Source: Pseudomonas haemolytica
Lineage (GTDB): Bacteria > Pseudomonadota > Gammaproteobacteria > Pseudomonadales > Pseudomonadaceae
DNA length: 64,000 nt
NCBI RefSeq assembly: GCF_009659625.1
Contig: NZ_VOIW01000005.1
Span: 434,001-498,000 of the forward strand
Direction: 5' to 3'
The notes beneath the pieces are model-generated. The model was not told where the DNA came from and did not search any database. It saw only the letters and a list, made by a program, of their open reading frames with translations. A program made the translations under genes and the position numbers. This document shows positions 17,181-25,097 of this stretch, piece after piece (position 1 is the stretch's first letter; each line of letters begins with the position of its first letter).

Positions 17181-17864
17181 ATGAATACGCTTCAACCCGC
17201 AGCATTGGCCAAGTACATCGATCACACCTTGCTGGCGCCTGACGCCTCCCGTGAACAGATTCGCACGTTGTGCGAAGAAGCCCAGGAACACGGCTTTTAT
17301 TCGGTGTGCCTGAACTCAGCGCAGGTGCCTTACGCCGCCTCATGCCTGACTGACGATAGCGTGGTGATTTGTGCCGTGGTGGGCTTCCCATTGGGCGCCG
17401 GCCTGAGCGAGACCAAGGCGTTTGAAGCCGAACGAGCGATTGCCGCCGGGGCAGGGGAGATCGACATGGTGCTCAATATCGGCTGGTTGAAAGAGGGCCT
17501 GCTCGAGGCGGTACGCGACGACATCGCCATGGTGCACACAGCCTGCGGCCCTGTACCGCTGAAGGTCATCCTGGAAACCTGCCTGCTCAACGACGAACAA
17601 AAAGTCCAGGCGTGCGAAATCTGCCGAGACTTGGGCGTGGCATTCGTCAAGACATCCACAGGGTTCAGCCGAAGTGGCGCCACGCTGGAAGACGTTGCAC
17701 TGATGCGCAAAACCGTGGGCAACGGCGTTGGGGTCAAAGCCTCAGGTGGCGTGCGTGATTATCCAACGGCGGTGAAGATGATTGAGGCTGGGGCTACACG
17801 CTTGGGCAGCAGTTCGGGGGTCGCGATCGTGGGTGGAGCGGTGACAGCGGCGAGTGGTTACTGA
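17181..17864 (+). CDS. deoC: Deoxyribose-phosphate aldolase
   Basis: Splits 2-deoxy-D-ribose 5-phosphate into acetaldehyde and glyceraldehyde 3-phosphate, the last dedicated step of deoxyribose use. The 227-residue class I aldolase has KYIDHTLLAPDASREQI at the N-terminus, EIDMVLNIGWLKEG in the middle, the Schiff-base lysine in VAFVKTSTGFS, and a second lysine in VGVKASGGVRDY. It has its own divergent promoter region and so is under the same predicted regulator. It is of the short bacterial type (about 220-230 residues) rather than the 259-residue E. coli type. Confidence 0.96.
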   Translation: MNTLQPAALAKYIDHTLLAPDASREQIRTLCEEAQEHGFYSVCLNSAQVPYAASCLTDDSVVICAVVGFPLGAGLSETKAFEAERAIAAGAGEIDMVLNIGWLKEGLLEAVRDDIAMVHTACGPVPLKVILETCLLNDEQKVQACEICRDLGVAFVKTSTGFSRSGATLEDVALMRKTVGNGVGVKASGGVRDYPTAVKMIEAGATRLGSSSGVAIVGGAVTAASGY

Positions 17865-17870
17865 GGCCCC

Positions 17871-17914
17871 TTGATATAACTCAACTAAATAGTCATTTAG
17901 TTTAGTTATATCAA
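17871..17914. terminator. Near-perfect 44-base AT-rich palindrome after deoC
   Basis: Two 20-base arms (17871-17890 and 17895-17914) match at 19 of 20 positions around a 4-base AGTC loop. It starts 6 bases after the deoC stop. As RNA it would make a very stable hairpin, but it is AT-rich and lacks a terminal U run, so ordinary Rho-independent termination is not certain. A protein-binding palindrome or mobile-element end is also possible. Confidence 0.5.
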
Positions 17915-18010
17915 TAGGTTATACCGCAAGAGCAGAGCTGACTCATCCTTTACGCTAGTGTGAGTGCATGCGCGATACTCCACATTTGGCATCATAAAGG
18001 GACGGTCTAT

Positions 18011-18481
18011 ATGCAGGGAAGGCTTGCGTCAGGTCTGTGGGTGGCATGTTTGGTGACCAGTGCTACGGCGCTGGCGGATGAACTACCGCGTAGCGAGCAG
18101 TTAAAAGCATTCCGCGCTGCTGGATTTAACCAACAGACGTCGGAATGCGAAATCGAGACAACAGGTAGCTACACGCCGGCAACCATGGAGCTGGTTGAGG
18201 ATCTGAACGGTGACGGCCGGCCGGATGCGTTGATTACCGAAGGCAGCACTGACTGTTATGGGCAAGCGGGCACTGGATTTTATCTAGTCAGTCAGCAGTC
18301 TGACGGTCACTGGAAACTCATGCTCAAAGAAAGCGGCTTCGCTCAGTTTCTAGCTAGCAAAGGCAATAATGGTTGGCCTGATGTCGAGGTCGGCGGCCCG
18401 GGCATTTGTTTCCCAGTACTGCGTTACGACGGGCAGCGTTATCGATTTCACCACAGTGTTGGCGAACGGTGTGCGGAATAG
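18011..18481 (+). CDS. Small secreted protein with an EF-hand-like DxNxDG loop
   Basis: 156 residues starting MQGRLASGLWVACLVTS, a signal peptide cut after ATALA. The mature part has DLNGDGRPDALITEGST, an FG-GAP/EF-hand-like calcium loop, and four cysteines that may pair. GGGA lies 9 bases upstream of the ATG; longer in-frame starts are less likely. No close named family recognised. It is the last intact gene before dif. Confidence 0.65.
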   Translation: MQGRLASGLWVACLVTSATALADELPRSEQLKAFRAAGFNQQTSECEIETTGSYTPATMELVEDLNGDGRPDALITEGSTDCYGQAGTGFYLVSQQSDGHWKLMLKESGFAQFLASKGNNGWPDVEVGGPGICFPVLRYDGQRYRFHHSVGERCAE

Positions 18482-18621
18482 CGGTAAACGCCCGATGGCC
18501 CAAAGCTCAAACGAAGGGAGGTCAATGAGGGCGACAATGGCTGCTTTTGAATCTGGCGCGCGGTGGTTCTAGGTTGCTTAGTGAAAAGCAGCCTCCAGAG
18601 CCCCTCAGGCCCGTATAGGAC

Positions 18622-18649
18622 TGTTCGCATAATGTATATTATGTTAAAC
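18622..18649 (+). other. dif: Chromosomal dif site (XerC/XerD resolution site)
   Basis: XerC arm TGTTCGCATAA, 6-base centre TGTATA, XerD arm TTATGTTAAAC. From CGCATAA to TTAAA this equals the E. coli dif core; only the outer bases differ, as expected between genera. XerCD act here, under FtsK control, to resolve chromosome dimers at division. By eye, GGGNAGGG octamers read on the plus strand left of this point (3861, 4502, 8341, 10021, 10987, 17449) and on the minus strand to its right (20235, 23594, 35960, 39973, 55610, 56914, 58757, 60102, 62922), the polarity expected for FtsK-orienting sequences. Confidence 0.93.
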
Positions 18650-18891
18650 CAGGTGCTATGTCAGATATGTTCATAAGCCACGTAAAATGAGGTGGCTGTC
18701 GATGAAGCTGATTCAGTGCAGGTTCTCTTCAGGTCAACGGCTACCGCTGCTTGTACAAGCTGGTGATGCGACGCCGTTGCCCATACTCATTCCGTTCATC
18801 TACGTCCAACTTAAATTCAGACAGCGCGCTTACAACACAGCTACGGCGCATCTGAGCGCGATCGACCGACTCTGTTAAACCAGGTGCTATG
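18642..18891. mobile_element. Scar of an integrative element inserted at dif
   Basis: The 19-base sequence TGTTAAACCAGGTGCTATG occurs at 18642-18660, where it includes the end of the dif XerD arm, and again at 18873-18891. The 231-base repeat interval contains the truncated N-terminal part of an integrase-like gene. This is what remains if an element with this attachment core entered at the dif edge and then lost most of its body. Confidence 0.6.
18702..18878 (+). pseudogene. Truncated tyrosine recombinase, N-terminal fragment
   Basis: 58 codons, MKLIQCRFSSGQRLPLLVQ and onward, with a purine-rich ribosome binding site upstream. The pattern SGxRLPLLV, then a proline-rich turn, then a helix ending in NTATAHLSAIDRL, resembles the N-terminal arm and start of the core-binding domain of mobile-element integrases. 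The frame ends in a TAA created inside the second copy of the dif-edge repeat, so the catalytic domain is missing. An additional in-frame ATG lies at 18687. Confidence 0.5.
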
Positions 18892-19039
18892 GAAGCCGAT
18901 TTTGCGGCCTCTCATTTGCCCTGAGCGCATCGAGTAACGCTGCCTCTCGCCGCTGTCACCCTCATCTGTCGGCAGTGGCAACGCCGAGTTCGAAAATCCC
19001 CGTACACACTCCTTGCAGCCTAGCCCCGCCGATATATAT
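18892..19039. other. Non-coding stretch between dif scar and Fur box
   Basis: No gene or repeat is supported here. It probably represents the chromosome side of the insertion scar leading into the sigma-factor promoter. Confidence 0.4.
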
Positions 19040-19058
19040 GATAAGTATTATCATTTGT
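19040..19058. promoter_or_regulatory. Fur box upstream of the ECF sigma gene
   Basis: GATAAGTATTATCATTTGT matches 13 of 19 positions of the Fur consensus, including GATAA and ATCATT blocks, and further GATAAT sequence follows at 19059. It ends 29 bases before the sigma-factor ATG, so iron-loaded Fur would block transcription. This fits the iron-uptake role of the downstream genes. Confidence 0.75.
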
Positions 19059-19087
19059 GATAATTACTCATCCGGCGCCTGCACACC

Positions 19088-19609
19088 ATGCTCTCAAATT
19101 CCGAACCGAGCTCCTGCGATGTGGCCGTGCTTTACCGCCAACAGCACAGCTGGCTGCAGAACTGGCTAAGGCGCCGGCTGAACTGCTCGCAAAGCGCGGC
19201 AGACCTGGCGCAGGACACATTCATGCGCCTGCTGGCCAAGGAGCAGGTTCCGCAATTGCACGCCCCACGTACCTTCCTGGCGAAAGTGGCACAGAGCGTT
19301 CTGTCCAATCATTACCGTCGGCAAAAACTCGAACGCGCTTACGTTGAGGCGCTCGCTGCGATGCCAGAGCAAGTGGCACCGAGCCTGGAAACCCAGGCGA
19401 TTTTGCTGGAAACCCTGATTGCCCTGGATGCCGCCCTGGAAGGTCTGGAGCGTCCGGTGCGCGAAGCGTTTCTCTGGTCCCAGGTTGACGGTTTGAGCCA
19501 CGGCGAAATCGCCGAGCGACTCGACGTGTCGATCACCACGGTCAAGCGTTACATCGTCAAGGCCGGGGCGATGTGCATCATGCTCGATGACAGCCTGGAC
19601 CTGCTGTGA
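19088..19609 (+). CDS. FecI-type ECF sigma factor (iron starvation)
   Basis: 173 residues. Region 2 covers VLYRQQHSWLQNWLRRRL to LAQDTFMRLLAK, the FecI-like core-binding helix; region 4 is GLSHGEIAERLDVSITTVKRYI, a helix-turn-helix for the -35 element. It directs RNA polymerase to the receptor gene when the receptor signals through the anti-sigma factor. The ATG at 19088 follows a Fur box. Its stop overlaps the GTG start of the anti-sigma gene, typical of sigma/regulator pairs. Confidence 0.93.
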   Translation: MLSNSEPSSCDVAVLYRQQHSWLQNWLRRRLNCSQSAADLAQDTFMRLLAKEQVPQLHAPRTFLAKVAQSVLSNHYRRQKLERAYVEALAAMPEQVAPSLETQAILLETLIALDAALEGLERPVREAFLWSQVDGLSHGEIAERLDVSITTVKRYIVKAGAMCIMLDDSLDLL

Positions 19610-20580
19610 ACGACAACGACAGGCCCTCGATTTCCGGGGACATGGCCGAGCAGGCCATGCATTGGTACCTGGAGCTTCAGGAGCACGACGTCAGCGAAGC
19701 GACTCGAGCTGCCTGGATGAACTGGCGTCAGGCGCATCCTTTGCACGAACGCGCCTGGCAGCGGGCCGAGGTTTTCACCCAACGCTTGAGTGAGGTCCGC
19801 AGCCCGGGCCAACGTGCGCTGGCCCAGGCAACGCTGCGGCCGACGCTGTCACGGCGCGCGGCCATGAAGCAACTCAGCGTACTACTGGCTGCTGGCGCAG
19901 GTGCCTGGAGTTTGAAAGACACCACTCTGCTGCAAGACATGACCGCCGATTACCACACTCGGATCGGCGAGCAACGCCGCATCGGGCTCCCCGACAACAC
20001 ACAGGTGCAACTCAACACCGACAGCGCCATCAACGTGGTGTTCGAGCGCGAGAGCCATCGTGTCAAACTGCTGCGTGGCGAGATGCTGATCACGCGCGAC
20101 AACATTGCCGATGGCCGACTGCTGTCAATCGATACCGCTGACGGACGACTCGAAGCGACGTTGGCGCGGTTCAGCGTCCGGCAGCGTGCGGGGTTCACTC
20201 AGGTGAGCGTTTATCAGGGCACGCTGGTGATCAGCCCTCCCCTGCAACGCCGAGCGCCGGTTGCGCTGAAAGCTGGCGAGCAGGTCAGCTTCAATGATCA
20301 GGGCCTGATGCTCCGGCAAACCGTCGCGCTGACTGCCCCTGCGTGGACCCAAGGCATGCTGGTTGCCCAAGGCCTGCGTCTGGCAGATTTCCTCGAGGAC
20401 GTGAGCCGCTACCGACGCGGGCATCTGGCTTGCGATCCGGCGATTGCGGATATCCGGGTTTCCGGGACATTCCCCTTGGCCAATACCGAGCGAATCATCC
20501 TTGCCGTTGCCGACACCCTGCAACTCGACGTCCAGCAATTCACCCGCTACTGGGTCACGCTCAAACCCCGAATGGCCTGA
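19606..20580 (+). CDS. FecR-type anti-sigma factor
   Basis: 324 residues, GTG start overlapping the sigma-factor stop. The N-terminal cytoplasmic part (about 1-85, MAEQAMHWYLELQEHDVSEA) binds the sigma factor. SRRAAMKQLSVLLAAGAGAW is a single membrane segment preceded by twin arginines, as in FecR/PupR proteins exported by Tat. The periplasmic FecR domain (about 110-240, IGEQRRIGLPDNTQVQLNT) and C-terminal STN-like domain contact the receptor. Signal transfer would pass receptor to FecR to sigma. Confidence 0.92.
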   Translation: MNDNDRPSISGDMAEQAMHWYLELQEHDVSEATRAAWMNWRQAHPLHERAWQRAEVFTQRLSEVRSPGQRALAQATLRPTLSRRAAMKQLSVLLAAGAGAWSLKDTTLLQDMTADYHTRIGEQRRIGLPDNTQVQLNTDSAINVVFERESHRVKLLRGEMLITRDNIADGRLLSIDTADGRLEATLARFSVRQRAGFTQVSVYQGTLVISPPLQRRAPVALKAGEQVSFNDQGLMLRQTVALTAPAWTQGMLVAQGLRLADFLEDVSRYRRGHLACDPAIADIRVSGTFPLANTERIILAVADTLQLDVQQFTRYWVTLKPRMA

Positions 20581-20667
20581 CGCTCACATTATTTTGCGCT
20601 TGGGTGGTCCGTTTTCGATTCTCGCGAGACTTAAACCCCAGACACTCAATTCAATGGGGAACAACTC

Positions 20668-23094
20668 GTGGACTTCACCGCACGCAAACGCCAGGGCTGG
20701 CACTTTTCACTCAAGCAAAACCTCGCTGGCGCAGTGGTGCAAGGCATCGCCTGCATGACTGCAACCACTCCGATGCTGATGTTGCCGAATTGGGCTGCCG
20801 CCGCCGAGCAGACGCAGCAGGACTTCGACATCCCCGCCGGGCCGCTCGCAACGGCATTGAGCCGCTTTGGCCAGACTGCACACATCCTGCTGTCCTATCC
20901 CGCCTCATTGACCGAAGGGCGAACCACGTCTGGACTCAAGGGGCGTTACGATGCGGACCAAGGCCTGGCGATCCTGCTCGCCGGAACCGGCATTGAGAGC
21001 AGTCGCGGCAGCAATGACAACTACTCACTGCAAGCCAGTACGGGCGATACCTTGCAACTGGGTGCAGTGTCGATTTCCGGCAAGGCACCGGGTTCGACCA
21101 CCGAAGGCACCGGACTCTACACCACCTACTCGTCCAGTAGCTCGACACGCCTGAACCTCACCCCGCGGGAAACCCCGCAATCGCTGACGGTCATGACTCG
21201 CCAACGTCTGGACGACCAGCGCCTGACCAACCTCACCGATGCCATGGAAGCCACGCCCGGCATCACGGTCGTGCGCGATGGCCTGGGGTCGGAGACTGAC
21301 GCCTACTGGTCGCGCGGCTTTGCGATTCAGAACTATGAGATCGATGGCGTTCCCACCAACACCCGCCTCGATAACTATGCGCAAAGCATGGCGATGTACG
21401 ATCGTATCGAAATCGTGCGTGGTGCCACCGGTTTGATCAGCGGCATGGGCAACCCGAGCGCGACCATCAACCTGATCCGCAAACGCCCCACCGCCGAAGC
21501 CCAGGCCAGCGTGACCGGTGAGGCCGGCAACTGGGATCGCTATGGCACCGGTTTCGACGTATCCGGGCCGCTGACCGAAACGGGCAATGTCCGCGGGCGA
21601 TTCGTCGCCGACTACAAAACCGAAAAAGCCTGGATCGACCGCTATAACCTGCAATCGCAACTGATCTACGGCATCACCGAGTTCGACCTGACCGAAGACA
21701 CGTTGCTGACCATGGGCTTCAGCTATCAGCGCACCGATGTCAACTCGCCGCTGCGCTCCGGCCTGCCGACCCGCTTCAGCACCGGTGAGCGCACCAGCCT
21801 CAAACGCTCGATCAACGCCGCACCGGACTGGTCGTATAACGATCACGAGCAGACCAGTTTCTTCACCTCCATCGAGCAGCAACTGGGCAATGGCTGGAGC
21901 GGAAAAATCGAACTCACCCACGCCGAAAACCAATTTGACGAGCTGTTCAACTTCGCCATGGGCGATCTCAACAAAGATGGCAGCGGTCTTTCGCAGTTGC
22001 CGGTGCGCTTCTCCGGCACACCGCGCCAGGACAACCTCGACCTCTACGTCACCGGCCCGTTCGGCCTGTTCGGGCGAGAGCACGAACTGATCACCGGCAT
22101 GACTTTGTCCAAGTACAAAGAGAACGTACCGGGCTGGGGTGGCTGGCGTTACGACTACGCCGGGTCGCCGGCGGGCGCCATCGACAACCTGTACAACTGG
22201 GAGGGTAACTCTGCCAAACCGGAATTAACCGAAAGCGGCAAGTCGTCGATCGACGAACACCAATACGCCGCTTACCTGACCTCGCGATTCAGCGTCACGG
22301 ATGATCTGAGCCTGATCCTCGGCAGCCGCGTGATCAATTGGAAGCGCGACACCTCGGACCGACCTTACGGTGGTGAAGAAACTGAGGTAAATCGGGAAGA
22401 AAACGGAGTGTTCATTCCCTACGCTGGCGTGGTCTATGACCTCAACGACACTTGGTCGGTGTACGCCAGCTACACCAAGATCTTCAACCCGCAAGCGTCA
22501 TGGGTGACCGACGAACACAACAAGCCTCTGGACCCAATGGAAGGCAAAGGCTATGAGATCGGCATCAAGGGCACGCATCTGGACGGCAGGCTCAATTCCA
22601 GTCTGGCGCTGTTCAAACTGGAGCAGGACAACCTGGCGATCTGGCAACACGATAACGTCTACAGCTCCGAGCAGGACACCACTTCCAAAGGTATCGAACT
22701 GGAGCTGAACGGCGAACTGGCCGAGGGCTGGCAAGCATCTGCCGGGTATGCTTACTCGGTGACCACCGATGCCGACGACCAGCGCATCAGCACCAACCTG
22801 CCACGCAATAGCCTCAAGACGTTCACCACCTACCGCTTGCAAGGGCCACTGGACAAAATCACGGTGGGCGGCGGCGTAAACTGGCAGAGCAAAGTGGGCG
22901 CCGACCTGCACACCTTCAGCCAGGGCAGCTATGCAGTCACCAACCTGTTGGCGCGGTACGACATCAGCCACAACCTAAGTGCGTCGGTGAACCTGAACAA
23001 CCTGTTCGACCGCGAGTACTACAGCCAGTCCGGCCTGTACGGTGTCTACGGTGCCCCGCGCAACGTCATGACCAGTTTCAAGTACACCTTCTGA
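20668..23094 (+). CDS. TonB-dependent ferric-siderophore receptor with signalling domain
   Basis: 808 residues, GTG start with GGGGA upstream. After a long signal peptide ending near AAAAE come the STN signalling domain (about 52-118, FDIPAGPLATALSRFGQ), the TonB-box region near LQLGAVSISG, the plug (TPRETPQSLTVMTRQRL to SATINLIRKRPT), and a 22-strand barrel ending in the aromatic FKYTF needed for BAM assembly. It is of the FpvA/FiuA/FoxA class; the siderophore cannot be named. Expression should need the neighbouring sigma factor. No transport ATPase or siderophore synthesis gene is adjacent. Confidence 0.93.
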   Translation: MDFTARKRQGWHFSLKQNLAGAVVQGIACMTATTPMLMLPNWAAAAEQTQQDFDIPAGPLATALSRFGQTAHILLSYPASLTEGRTTSGLKGRYDADQGLAILLAGTGIESSRGSNDNYSLQASTGDTLQLGAVSISGKAPGSTTEGTGLYTTYSSSSSTRLNLTPRETPQSLTVMTRQRLDDQRLTNLTDAMEATPGITVVRDGLGSETDAYWSRGFAIQNYEIDGVPTNTRLDNYAQSMAMYDRIEIVRGATGLISGMGNPSATINLIRKRPTAEAQASVTGEAGNWDRYGTGFDVSGPLTETGNVRGRFVADYKTEKAWIDRYNLQSQLIYGITEFDLTEDTLLTMGFSYQRTDVNSPLRSGLPTRFSTGERTSLKRSINAAPDWSYNDHEQTSFFTSIEQQLGNGWSGKIELTHAENQFDELFNFAMGDLNKDGSGLSQLPVRFSGTPRQDNLDLYVTGPFGLFGREHELITGMTLSKYKENVPGWGGWRYDYAGSPAGAIDNLYNWEGNSAKPELTESGKSSIDEHQYAAYLTSRFSVTDDLSLILGSRVINWKRDTSDRPYGGEETEVNREENGVFIPYAGVVYDLNDTWSVYASYTKIFNPQASWVTDEHNKPLDPMEGKGYEIGIKGTHLDGRLNSSLALFKLEQDNLAIWQHDNVYSSEQDTTSKGIELELNGELAEGWQASAGYAYSVTTDADDQRISTNLPRNSLKTFTTYRLQGPLDKITVGGGVNWQSKVGADLHTFSQGSYAVTNLLARYDISHNLSASVNLNNLFDREYYSQSGLYGVYGAPRNVMTSFKYTF

Positions 23095-23112
23095 CATCGG
23101 GTGGGTTTCAAT

Positions 23113-23145
23113 GGGTGGATGCAGCGCTGCATGCCTGCATCACCC
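23113..23145. terminator. Hairpin between convergent genes, possible bidirectional terminator
   Basis: GGGTGGATGCAG (23113-23124) pairs with CTGCATCACCC (23135-23145) with one bulged G and a 10-base loop. It sits 18 bases after the receptor stop and 25 bases before the convergent gene's stop. There is no U run on either side, so efficiency is uncertain. Confidence 0.4.
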
Positions 23146-23169
23146 ACATGAACATTACTTGCCGTTGCC

Positions 23170-24186
23170 TCAAGTGCCACTTTTGACCTTACTCCAAACC
23201 CGCGTACGCACCCGCTCCAACTTCAGCGGCAACGGCTCTAAAGGAAACAGCGTATCCAGCACCGCTTTGGAAGGATAGACACCGGGATTCTCCCTGACCT
23301 TTTCATCCACCAAGCTGCGGGCATCCTTATTGGCGTTGGCGTAACTGAGGTAGTTGGAAGACTGCGCGATCACTTCCGGGCGTAGCATATAGTCGATGTC
23401 GGCGTGTTCCACGGTTTCACCGGGGAGCGTCAGGCGGCGGTCATTGAGGTAGTGATAATCCACGCGGGCAGCGTGGACTTGCGTCAAGTCCAGGTTGATG
23501 GTTTGCCGTGTTTCCTCGCGCCCGGCCTCGAACAGCACACGGCCGAACGGGTCGATCACGGCGCTGCCGCCGGCAAACACCAGGCCGTCATCGCCCTGCC
23601 CCACGCGATTGACCATCACCGCAAACACTTGGTTTTCCTGGGCCCGAGCCATGATCGCGGTGCGGTGCACCGGGCCGTAAGGGTCCATGTTGCCGTTGGT
23701 GACGATGACCAGTTCGGCACCCAACTGGGCGAGTGCACGTGCAGTTTCCGGCAGTTCGATGTCGTAGCAGATCAGAATGCCGATACGCACACCTTTGAAA
23801 ACGACAGTGCCGAAACGGTCGCCGGGCGTGATGTCGCCCCGCTCTGATGGCCACAGGTGGGTCTTGCGGTAAGCCAATGAAAGCCCATCAGGTGTGATCA
23901 ATACTGAAGTGTTGTAGAAGACGCCCGCGTCGGTCTCGACCAGGCCGATGACCACCGCAACACTGCGTTCGCGTACTGCCTGTTGCACCGCTTGCAGCGA
24001 CGGGCCTTCAAGGGTTTCTGCAACCTGCGCCAACTGCTCGCCGGCGACGAAGCCCATCAAATGGGTTTCAGGGAAGACCAGCAGGTCGGTGTCTGCGTCG
24101 CAGTGGGCGATGGCTTCTAAGGCGCGCCTCAAGTTATAAGCGGTATCGCCATCGCGACCGGCTAACTGCATGAGTTCAATCTTCAT
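23170..24186 (-). CDS. Carbon-nitrogen hydrolase fused to the C-terminus of a PotF-like binding protein
   Basis: 338 residues from MKIELMQLAGRDGD. Residues 1-262 are a nitrilase-superfamily hydrolase with the full triad: Glu40 (LVFPETHLMG), Lys108 (YRKTHLWP) and Cys140 (LICYDIELPE). From about residue 263 the sequence switches to IDYMLRPEVIAQSSNYLSYA, then YPSKAVLDTLFPLEPLP and RVRTRVWSKVKSG, which is the C-terminal end of PotF-type putrescine/spermidine periplasmic binding proteins. These belong to different compartments, so the gene appears to be a chimera made by deletion, with the hydrolase lacking its own last residues. Divergent from a LuxR-type regulator. A start further upstream would run into the divergent gene and is not supported. 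Confidence 0.82.
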   Translation of the reverse strand: MKIELMQLAGRDGDTAYNLRRALEAIAHCDADTDLLVFPETHLMGFVAGEQLAQVAETLEGPSLQAVQQAVRERSVAVVIGLVETDAGVFYNTSVLITPDGLSLAYRKTHLWPSERGDITPGDRFGTVVFKGVRIGILICYDIELPETARALAQLGAELVIVTNGNMDPYGPVHRTAIMARAQENQVFAVMVNRVGQGDDGLVFAGGSAVIDPFGRVLFEAGREETRQTINLDLTQVHAARVDYHYLNDRRLTLPGETVEHADIDYMLRPEVIAQSSNYLSYANANKDARSLVDEKVRENPGVYPSKAVLDTLFPLEPLPLKLERVRTRVWSKVKSGT

Positions 24187-24251
24187 GGCTGATCCTTGCG
24201 TATAGTTGAGGCCGTGCTGACACCGTGTGTACGCCGGCCTGAAACAAGTAT

Positions 24252-24295
24252 GGGCGGTACCCACGGGGCAAAAAATCACTTCGATGGGGTACCCC
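24252..24295. promoter_or_regulatory. Two GGTACC-centred palindromes in the hydrolase/LuxR divergent region
   Basis: GGGCGGTACCCA-type palindrome around 24258 and GGGGTACCCC at 24286-24295, with centres 32 bases apart, about three helical turns. The second overlaps the leader or first codons of the LuxR-type gene. Candidate binding sites for that regulator. Confidence 0.35.
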
Positions 24296-24298
24296 CGA

Positions 24299-25093
24299 AT
24301 GGGTAGTGAAACGAATCTGACGCTGCAGGATGTGGCGTGGCATGACGCGGTCGGCCGGTTGATCGAGACCCTGGACCGCCCGCATTTCTGGCGATCAATG
24401 GCCCGCCTGCTTGGCCGATATGTGCCGATGGACAACTGGGTGGTGCTGATTTTCGGCGCCGGCAGGCCCCAGGTGCTGGCTGAATCCCAAGATGAAGATG
24501 GCGGCAGCGATTCGCTGTTCCAGGACTACCTCAAGGGGCTCTACCTGCTTGATCCCTTTTACCTGGCCAATCGGGAGTCGCCCAAAAGTGGCCTGTTCCA
24601 ACTCGATGATGTCGCTCCCGAATGTTTTGAGCAGACCGATTATTACCAACGCTACTTTCGCCTGAACGTGGTAGCCGACGAGATCCATATAAACGTACAA
24701 CTGGACCTTGATCGGACCCTGAGCCTTTCACTGGGCAGCCACTGCCGATTCAGCCAGGAGCAAGTCGCCTTACTGCGGCTGATCCAACCATGGGTGGCCG
24801 GGTTGATGCGCCAGCGTTGTGTGTTTGAACAGGAAATCAAGCGCACACCGGAGCCGGCACCGGACTGGCAGGAGCGCCTGCAGTCACCCGCGCTGCAAAT
24901 CAGCGCCGCGTTGTCGACCCGCGAAGCAGAGGTCGCTCAGTTAATGCTCAGTGGCTGCTCGAATAAAGAGATCGCGCGCAAGCTGGCGATCTCGGCCGAG
25001 ACTGTGAAGGTGCATCGTCGGCACCTGTACAACAAGTTGGGGATCAAGTCTCAGTCTGAGCTATTCCTGTTGTTTCTTCAGGCTCAGGACTAG
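24299..25093 (+). CDS. LuxR-family transcriptional regulator
   Basis: About 264 residues from MGSETNLTLQDVAWHD; an ATG 15 bases earlier is equally possible. The C-terminal GerE helix-turn-helix is complete (LSTREAEVAQLMLSGCSNKEIARKL, then SAETVKVHRRHLYNKLGI). The N-terminal 190 residues contain LKGLYLLDPFYLANRES and FEQTDYYQRYFRLNVVADEI, matching the regulator at 44933-45772 (SGFYLLDPFYGAC, FEHSEYYQSFYR), so the two are paralogues. The other copy sits in an amine catabolic cluster. Divergent from the hydrolase-PotF chimera, it probably once controlled a polyamine or amide uptake/catabolism unit. Confidence 0.85.
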   Translation: MGSETNLTLQDVAWHDAVGRLIETLDRPHFWRSMARLLGRYVPMDNWVVLIFGAGRPQVLAESQDEDGGSDSLFQDYLKGLYLLDPFYLANRESPKSGLFQLDDVAPECFEQTDYYQRYFRLNVVADEIHINVQLDLDRTLSLSLGSHCRFSQEQVALLRLIQPWVAGLMRQRCVFEQEIKRTPEPAPDWQERLQSPALQISAALSTREAEVAQLMLSGCSNKEIARKLAISAETVKVHRRHLYNKLGIKSQSELFLLFLQAQD

Positions 25094-25097
25094 GCCT

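Noticed and set aside
18853..18880. A second complete dif site
   Set aside because: Only the TGTTAAAC end and a few bases of the XerC arm (TG, CGC) agree with dif; the centre is unrelated. It is treated as a duplicated attachment core, not a working dif.
23113..23145. Possibility of a small RNA gene between the receptor and the hydrolase gene
   Set aside because: Only one hairpin and no promoter-like sequence; a terminator is the simpler reading.
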